Shown here piece by piece: positions 6,545-9,061 of a stretch of 9,061 nucleotides of DNA. Every line of letters starts with the position of its first letter. Positions within the stretch are counted from its first letter, which is position 1. Origin of the DNA: Candidatus Troglogloeales bacterium (GTDB taxonomy: Bacteria; Nitrospirota; Nitrospiria; SBBL01; SBBT01); assembly GCA_005239595.1 (NCBI GenBank), contig SBBT01000161.1, positions 1 to 9,061 on the forward strand, given 5' to 3'. Under the pieces are notes generated by a model. The model saw nothing but the letters and a program-made list of their open reading frames with translations, did not search any database and was not told the DNA's origin. Made by a program: the position numbers and the translations under genes.

Positions 6545-6823
6545 TTAGGCAAGAACACCTAAAATGTCCTCTTCCTTCAAAATAAGATAGTCTTCTCCGT
6601 CCAGATTAATCTTGCTTCCTGAATACTTATCAAACAAGATGACATCACCCACGGCTACATTCTTTACCTCGCTCCCGACTGCTTCCACCTTCCCCTTCTG
6701 TGGTTTCTCTTTCGCATTATCCGGAATATACAGACCGCCTGACGTCTTTTCAATTTCATCTAAATAACTAGCAAAAACGCGCTCTTTGAGCGGCTTAAAC
6801 TTCACTGCTGTTTTTTGTGCCAT
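6545..6823 (-). CDS. groS: Co-chaperonin GroES (10 kDa), short-roof form
   Basis: GroES is the heptameric lid of GroEL. The 92-residue product has the core PLKERV (11-16), the mobile loop with the GroEL-contacting hydrophobic tripeptide LYI (31-33) in SGGLYIPDNAKEKP, and the C-terminal FDKYSGSKI...EEDILGVL. Two things are unusual. The segment between AVG (48-50) and VGD (58-60) is 7 residues instead of the 16 in E. coli, so the roof beta-hairpin is mostly missing; to my recollection, Campylobacter- and Helicobacter-type GroES proteins also differ here. There is also an about 6-residue N-terminal extension. The ATG is supported by the Shine-Dalgarno GGGAGGAA (6827-6834); the alternative GTG at codon 7, which would give a canonical N-terminus, has none. 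No CIRCE element (TTAGCACTC-N9-GAGTGCTAA) is visible upstream. Confidence 0.97.
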   Translation of the reverse strand: MAQKTAVKFKPLKERVFASYLDEIEKTSGGLYIPDNAKEKPQKGKVEAVGSEVKNVAVGDVILFDKYSGSKINLDGEDYLILKEEDILGVLA

Positions 6824-6844
6824 TGCTTCCTCCCGTACACCGTC

Positions 6845-6853
6845 GTTATATCA
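6845..6853 (-). promoter_or_regulatory. Candidate extended -10 promoter for groESL
   Basis: On the minus strand TGATATAAC (6853-6845) matches an extended -10 (TGnTATAAT, one mismatch). No good -35 is found 16-18 bp upstream. Transcription would start near 6838, giving a leader of about 15 nt that still contains the groES Shine-Dalgarno. An alternative weaker promoter is TTGATT (6947-6942), 17 bp, TATATG (6924-6919). No sigma-32 consensus (CTTGAAA...CCCCAT) was recognised. Confidence 0.35.
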
Positions 6854-6864
6854 CTATTCATAAT

Positions 6865-6921
6865 TCATAACGGCCACTTGCAACCGTTACGTTTCACATA
6901 AAAAGCTAAAGTCTGCATCAT
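6865..6921 (-). CDS. Possible 18-residue leader peptide upstream of groES
   Basis: A short reading frame reads MMQTLAFYVKRNGCKWPL and stops at TGA, 41 nt before the groES start codon. It is preceded by CTAGGAGGTGG, whose AGGAGGTG (6935-6928) is an ideal Shine-Dalgarno 6 nt from the first ATG, better than that of most real genes here. The second codon is also ATG. Its last third is covered by an inverted repeat (6868-6889) of the kind seen in translation-controlled attenuators. I do not recognise the peptide; it has no run of one amino acid. Against it, a weak promoter-like sequence and a possible ctpA terminator overlap or abut its ribosome-binding site, and a chance ORF this short is common. 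The purine-rich Shine-Dalgarno is the main argument. Confidence 0.35.
   Translation of the reverse strand: MMQTLAFYVKRNGCKWPL
6868..6889. promoter_or_regulatory. Inverted repeat upstream of groES
   Basis: TAACGG (6868-6873), 10 nt, CCGTTA (6884-6889) forms a perfect 6-bp dyad about 30-50 bp upstream of the predicted groES transcription start. As RNA it could fold into a hairpin covering codons 10-18 of the possible leader peptide. It does not match CIRCE. It is followed toward groES by a tandem TTATGAA duplicate (6870-6857). It could be an operator or an RNA switch; both are inferences. Confidence 0.4.
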
Positions 6922-6938
6922 ATATACCACCTCCTAGG

Positions 6939-6987
6939 AAAAATCAAGCCCACGCATAAAATATTTCTTTATGCAGCCACGGGTGGG
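6939..6987 (-). terminator. Possible weak terminator after ctpA
   Basis: On the minus strand GCATAAA (6974-6968) pairs with TTTATGC (6960-6954) across a 7-nt loop. CCCAC (6987-6983) can extend the helix by pairing with GTGGG (6953-6949), leaving an 8-nt bulge. CTTGATTTTT follows (6948-6939). It lies about 45 nt after the ctpA stop. The AT-rich inner stem and the bulge make it weak, so read-through into groES is conceivable. Confidence 0.4.
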
Positions 6988-7030
6988 ACATCAAGGGGAA
7001 ATAGGCGATTTCTGCATCGAAAGGGCTTTC

Positions 7031-8374
7031 TCAGCCATTTCTTTGTACAGCCCGTTTTGGGGAAAGAAACTCAAAAACCTTTCCACTTTTTAAAAGCTCA
7101 ATTGCCACCTTCAGCTGAATATCTTCTCCTTTAGCAGATAATACCCCATTGGAATTACTCGGACTTTCGGCAGATTGAACTGCTTTTTCCTTCTCCAACG
7201 CCGGCTCCTCGTTCTGCATGTGCCGGTCTAAGTCTTTTTCACGAATAACAGGCCGGGCCTCTTTTGCCCCAGCCAGTTTAACAAGGACATCCGGATCAAT
7301 ACCTTTGTTCTGAATCGACCGGCCATGGGGCGTGTAATACTTTGCGGTGGTCAAACGCAAGGCCGACCCGTCTGATAAGGGCAAGATCGTCTGGACGGAC
7401 CCCTTTCCGAAAGTTGGGACGCCCAGGATAACGGCCTTTCCCCAATCTTGCAAGGCACCCGAGACAATCTCCGAGGCAGAAGCGCTCCCTTCGTTCACCA
7501 GGATCACCAATGGAACCCCCCTTAACGGACCGGGATTTTTAGAAAGATATTCTTCTTTTTTCTCGGACCTTCCTTTCACAGTAACAATCAGATGTCCCTT
7601 CTCGAGGAATTGCCCCGTCACATCCACTGCCGACGTAAGCAGCCCGCCAGGATTATTTCTTAGATCCAAAATGAGCGAACGCACGTTAATGCCTCGCAAT
7701 TTTGAAATCTCCCGTGCCAGATCGCCAGCCGTCTGCTCCTGAAACTGGGTAACGCGTATATAACCGATGTCGGAATCCAAAACTTTTGATTTAACACTCT
7801 TAATGCGAATAAGATCACGGACCAAGTTAAAAACGATCGGACCTTGGACCTGTTCCCGCTGGATGGTCAGGCTGACCTTGCTCCCCGGCACACCTCGCAT
7901 TTTATTGATGGCATCCATAAGATCCATTTCTTTTGTCAAAGGGTGGTCATCCACTCTTAGAATAATGTCTCCCGGTCGAATCCCGGCTTGATCGGCTGGC
8001 GTTCCCTCGATCGGTGCGATGACAACCATCTTGTTATCCTTCATGCCAATCTGGAGGCCCAATCCTCCAAACTCACCCTTCGTATCGACTTGAACCTCTT
8101 TATAGACATCAGGAGACATGTAGGCAGAGTGGGCATCCAACGCATGCATCATCCCCTTGATCGCGCCATAGACTAATTCCTTGCTTTTTACGGGCTCAAC
8201 ATAATTTTTCTGAACCGTTGATAAGACTTCCGCAAAAACTTTCAGGTCCTCATAACCTTCCGTCTCTGCCAAGACCCCGGTCTGCAGTCCTCTTTCAATA
8301 AAAATGCTCATACCAAAAGAAACGAAGAGGATTGCTATTAAAAAAACGGTTCTGGCCCATTTAGTTACAATCAT
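7031..8374 (-). CDS. ctpA: Carboxy-terminal processing protease (peptidase S41, CtpA/Prc family)
   Basis: This is a periplasm-facing serine protease that clips proteins from their C-termini; relatives degrade or regulate peptidoglycan hydrolases and lipoproteins. The chosen start gives 447 residues. It has a membrane anchor or uncleaved signal (about residues 6-26, RTVFLIAILFVSFGMSIFI), an N-terminal helical region, a PDZ domain (about 100-185, GEFGGLGLQIG to GDIILRVD), and the S41 core. The nucleophile serine lies in GSASASE (296-302) and the general-base lysine is K324 in FGKGSVQ, with DLRNNPGG before it. A polar, probably disordered linker (about 368-410) precedes a short C-terminal helix. 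A TTG at 8413 would add 13 residues, but it has no Shine-Dalgarno and lies deep inside the upstream gene. The ATG at 8374 overlaps that gene's stop as ATGA and has a good ribosome-binding site. It is co-transcribed with the EnvC-like gene, a common pairing. Confidence 0.95.
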   Translation of the reverse strand: MIVTKWARTVFLIAILFVSFGMSIFIERGLQTGVLAETEGYEDLKVFAEVLSTVQKNYVEPVKSKELVYGAIKGMMHALDAHSAYMSPDVYKEVQVDTKGEFGGLGLQIGMKDNKMVVIAPIEGTPADQAGIRPGDIILRVDDHPLTKEMDLMDAINKMRGVPGSKVSLTIQREQVQGPIVFNLVRDLIRIKSVKSKVLDSDIGYIRVTQFQEQTAGDLAREISKLRGINVRSLILDLRNNPGGLLTSAVDVTGQFLEKGHLIVTVKGRSEKKEEYLSKNPGPLRGVPLVILVNEGSASASEIVSGALQDWGKAVILGVPTFGKGSVQTILPLSDGSALRLTTAKYYTPHGRSIQNKGIDPDVLVKLAGAKEARPVIREKDLDRHMQNEEPALEKEKAVQSAESPSNSNGVLSAKGEDIQLKVAIELLKSGKVFEFLSPKRAVQRNG

Positions 8375-9060
8375 TTTTGCATGTCTCCTTTTTCCTTCTT
8401 TCCTGGAAGCCAAATTAGCGGATTTAACGGCTCTCCCTGATGCCGGATTTCAAAGTAGAGGCGTCCACCTTTGGATAGCCCCGTCTCTCCTACAAGGCCA
8501 ATCGTTCTATTTTTTTGCACCCGCTCTCCGACAGAAACCATCAATTTTGCCAGATGGGCATACATGGAATAATAATTTTCACCATGGTCGATAATAATAA
8601 CCATCCCATATCCTTTAAACCAGTTGGCGTAAACGACACTCCCGTCATAAACGGCCCTCACCTCATCTCCGCGAGAGGGGGATATCTCAATTCCTTTTCG
8701 GAAGATGTAGGTATCAAATTTAGCATGTTTTTGTCGGCCAAAGAACCCAACCACCTCTCCATCACTCGGCCAACTCAAATGACCTTTTCCGCCTGAAAAC
8801 TTCTCCGGCAGGGGGTGCTGTAGCCGCTTTTTCTCCTCCTCCATCTTCTTGATCATCGCCTGCAACTGCAAAGAAGACTCATCCAGCTCCGCCAAGGCCT
8901 TTTCGTAGAAATCCCTCTCGTTGCGAACGCGGGTCAAGAGAATATTTTTCCTTTTTCTCTCCTCACGAATTTCAATGAGTTTTTGGGCCAAGGCCTCTCT
9001 CTCATGCTCAAGTTGTCGTTTCGTTCGGATAATCTGAATCCCCTTGTCTTCGAATTGGTC
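8371..9060 (-). CDS. envC: Murein hydrolase activator EnvC-like protein (coiled coil + degenerate LytM), N-terminus beyond window edge
   Basis: EnvC proteins work in the periplasm, where they are recruited by FtsEX and switch on cell-wall amidases at division. The visible 229 C-terminal residues start with a charged coiled coil (about 1-83, e.g. QLEHEREALAQKLIEIREER). After a short linker they continue with an M23/LytM domain (about 94-220: WPSDGEVVGFFG, RKGIEISPSRGDEV, GYGMVIIIDHGENYYSMYAHL, GRLYFEIRHQGEPLNP). The metal-binding residues of active M23 enzymes are replaced: HxxxD is R121/E125 and the final HxH is R-L-Y (Y202). Only the YAHL histidine (168) remains. E. coli EnvC is degenerate at the same places (WKG..., SLYFEIRRQG), so this is an activator, not a hydrolase. 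The frame is open to the window edge, so the start, signal peptide and probably ftsEX lie further right. Its stop overlaps ctpA by ATGA. Confidence 0.92.
   Translation of the reverse strand, partial: DQFEDKGIQIIRTKRQLEHEREALAQKLIEIREERKRKNILLTRVRNERDFYEKALAELDESSLQLQAMIKKMEEEKKRLQHPLPEKFSGGKGHLSWPSDGEVVGFFGRQKHAKFDTYIFRKGIEISPSRGDEVRAVYDGSVVYANWFKGYGMVIIIDHGENYYSMYAHLAKLMVSVGERVQKNRTIGLVGETGLSKGGRLYFEIRHQGEPLNPLIWLPGKKEKGDMQK
8384..8390 (-). promoter_or_regulatory. Ribosome-binding site that decides the ctpA start
   Basis: AAGGAGA on the minus strand (8390-8384) lies 9 nt before ATG 8374, inside the 3' end of the upstream gene. It supports the ATGA-overlap start rather than TTG 8413, which has no purine tract before it. 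Confidence 0.7.
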
Positions 9061-9061
9061 A

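Noticed and set aside
4903..6585. Several plus-strand ORFs (up to 173 codons) opposite groEL
   Set aside because: All are antisense shadows of a strongly conserved GroEL gene, with low-complexity translations and no ribosome-binding sites.
6803..6805. GTG at codon 7 of groES as the true start, which would give a canonical N-terminus
   Set aside because: There is no Shine-Dalgarno before it, whereas the ATG at 6823 has GGGAGGAA at good spacing.
6824..7030. CIRCE (HrcA) or sigma-32 site upstream of groES
   Set aside because: Both strands were read for TTAGCACTC-N9-GAGTGCTAA and for CTTGAAA with a CCCCAT -10; no acceptable match was found.
7347..8796. Plus-strand ORFs opposite ctpA and the EnvC-like gene
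   Set aside because: They are shadows of the conserved minus-strand genes and show no independent coding evidence.

Overview
The window is a bacterial chromosomal segment of conserved housekeeping genes. A Gram-negative cell envelope is indicated by a secreted beta-barrel-like protein and an EnvC-type LytM protein. The gene order hslU-argB, the GroEL sequence ending in GDMY and the general protein style resemble Nitrospirota or a deltaproteobacterial relative. That assignment is an impression from sequence style, not a search result. No mobile element, CRISPR array, rRNA or phage gene was found.

Left part, plus strand (1-1880): the 3' two thirds of hslU (protease ATPase), then argB (acetylglutamate kinase, TTG start, 9 nt gap), then tRNA-Leu(CAA) only 22 nt after argB. 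These three probably form one transcription unit. A 127 nt spacer (1881-2007) follows. It holds a 15-bp tandem repeat, an overlapping dyad and a near-consensus sigma-70 promoter. The promoter's predicted transcription start coincides with the GTG start codon of a small exported beta-barrel-like protein (2008-2793), so that mRNA is probably leaderless.

Right part, minus strand (2762-9061), read right to left: a partial EnvC-like coiled-coil/LytM protein overlaps ctpA (S41 processing protease) by ATGA. Then comes a 207 nt regulatory spacer, groES and groEL, a rho-independent terminator, and trxA and recN 5 nt apart. recN runs tail to tail into the beta-barrel gene with a 32 bp overlap. The themes are cell-wall processing at division (EnvC, CtpA), protein folding and turnover (GroESL, HslU), redox (TrxA) and DNA repair (RecN).

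I see no undescribed multi-gene system. The most interesting parts are regulatory. The groES upstream region has a possible 18-codon leader peptide with a near-perfect Shine-Dalgarno, an inverted repeat over its 3' end, and no CIRCE element. The other is the compact leaderless promoter of the beta-barrel gene. GroES itself lacks most of the usual roof hairpin. No gene-free stretch exceeds 300 bases.
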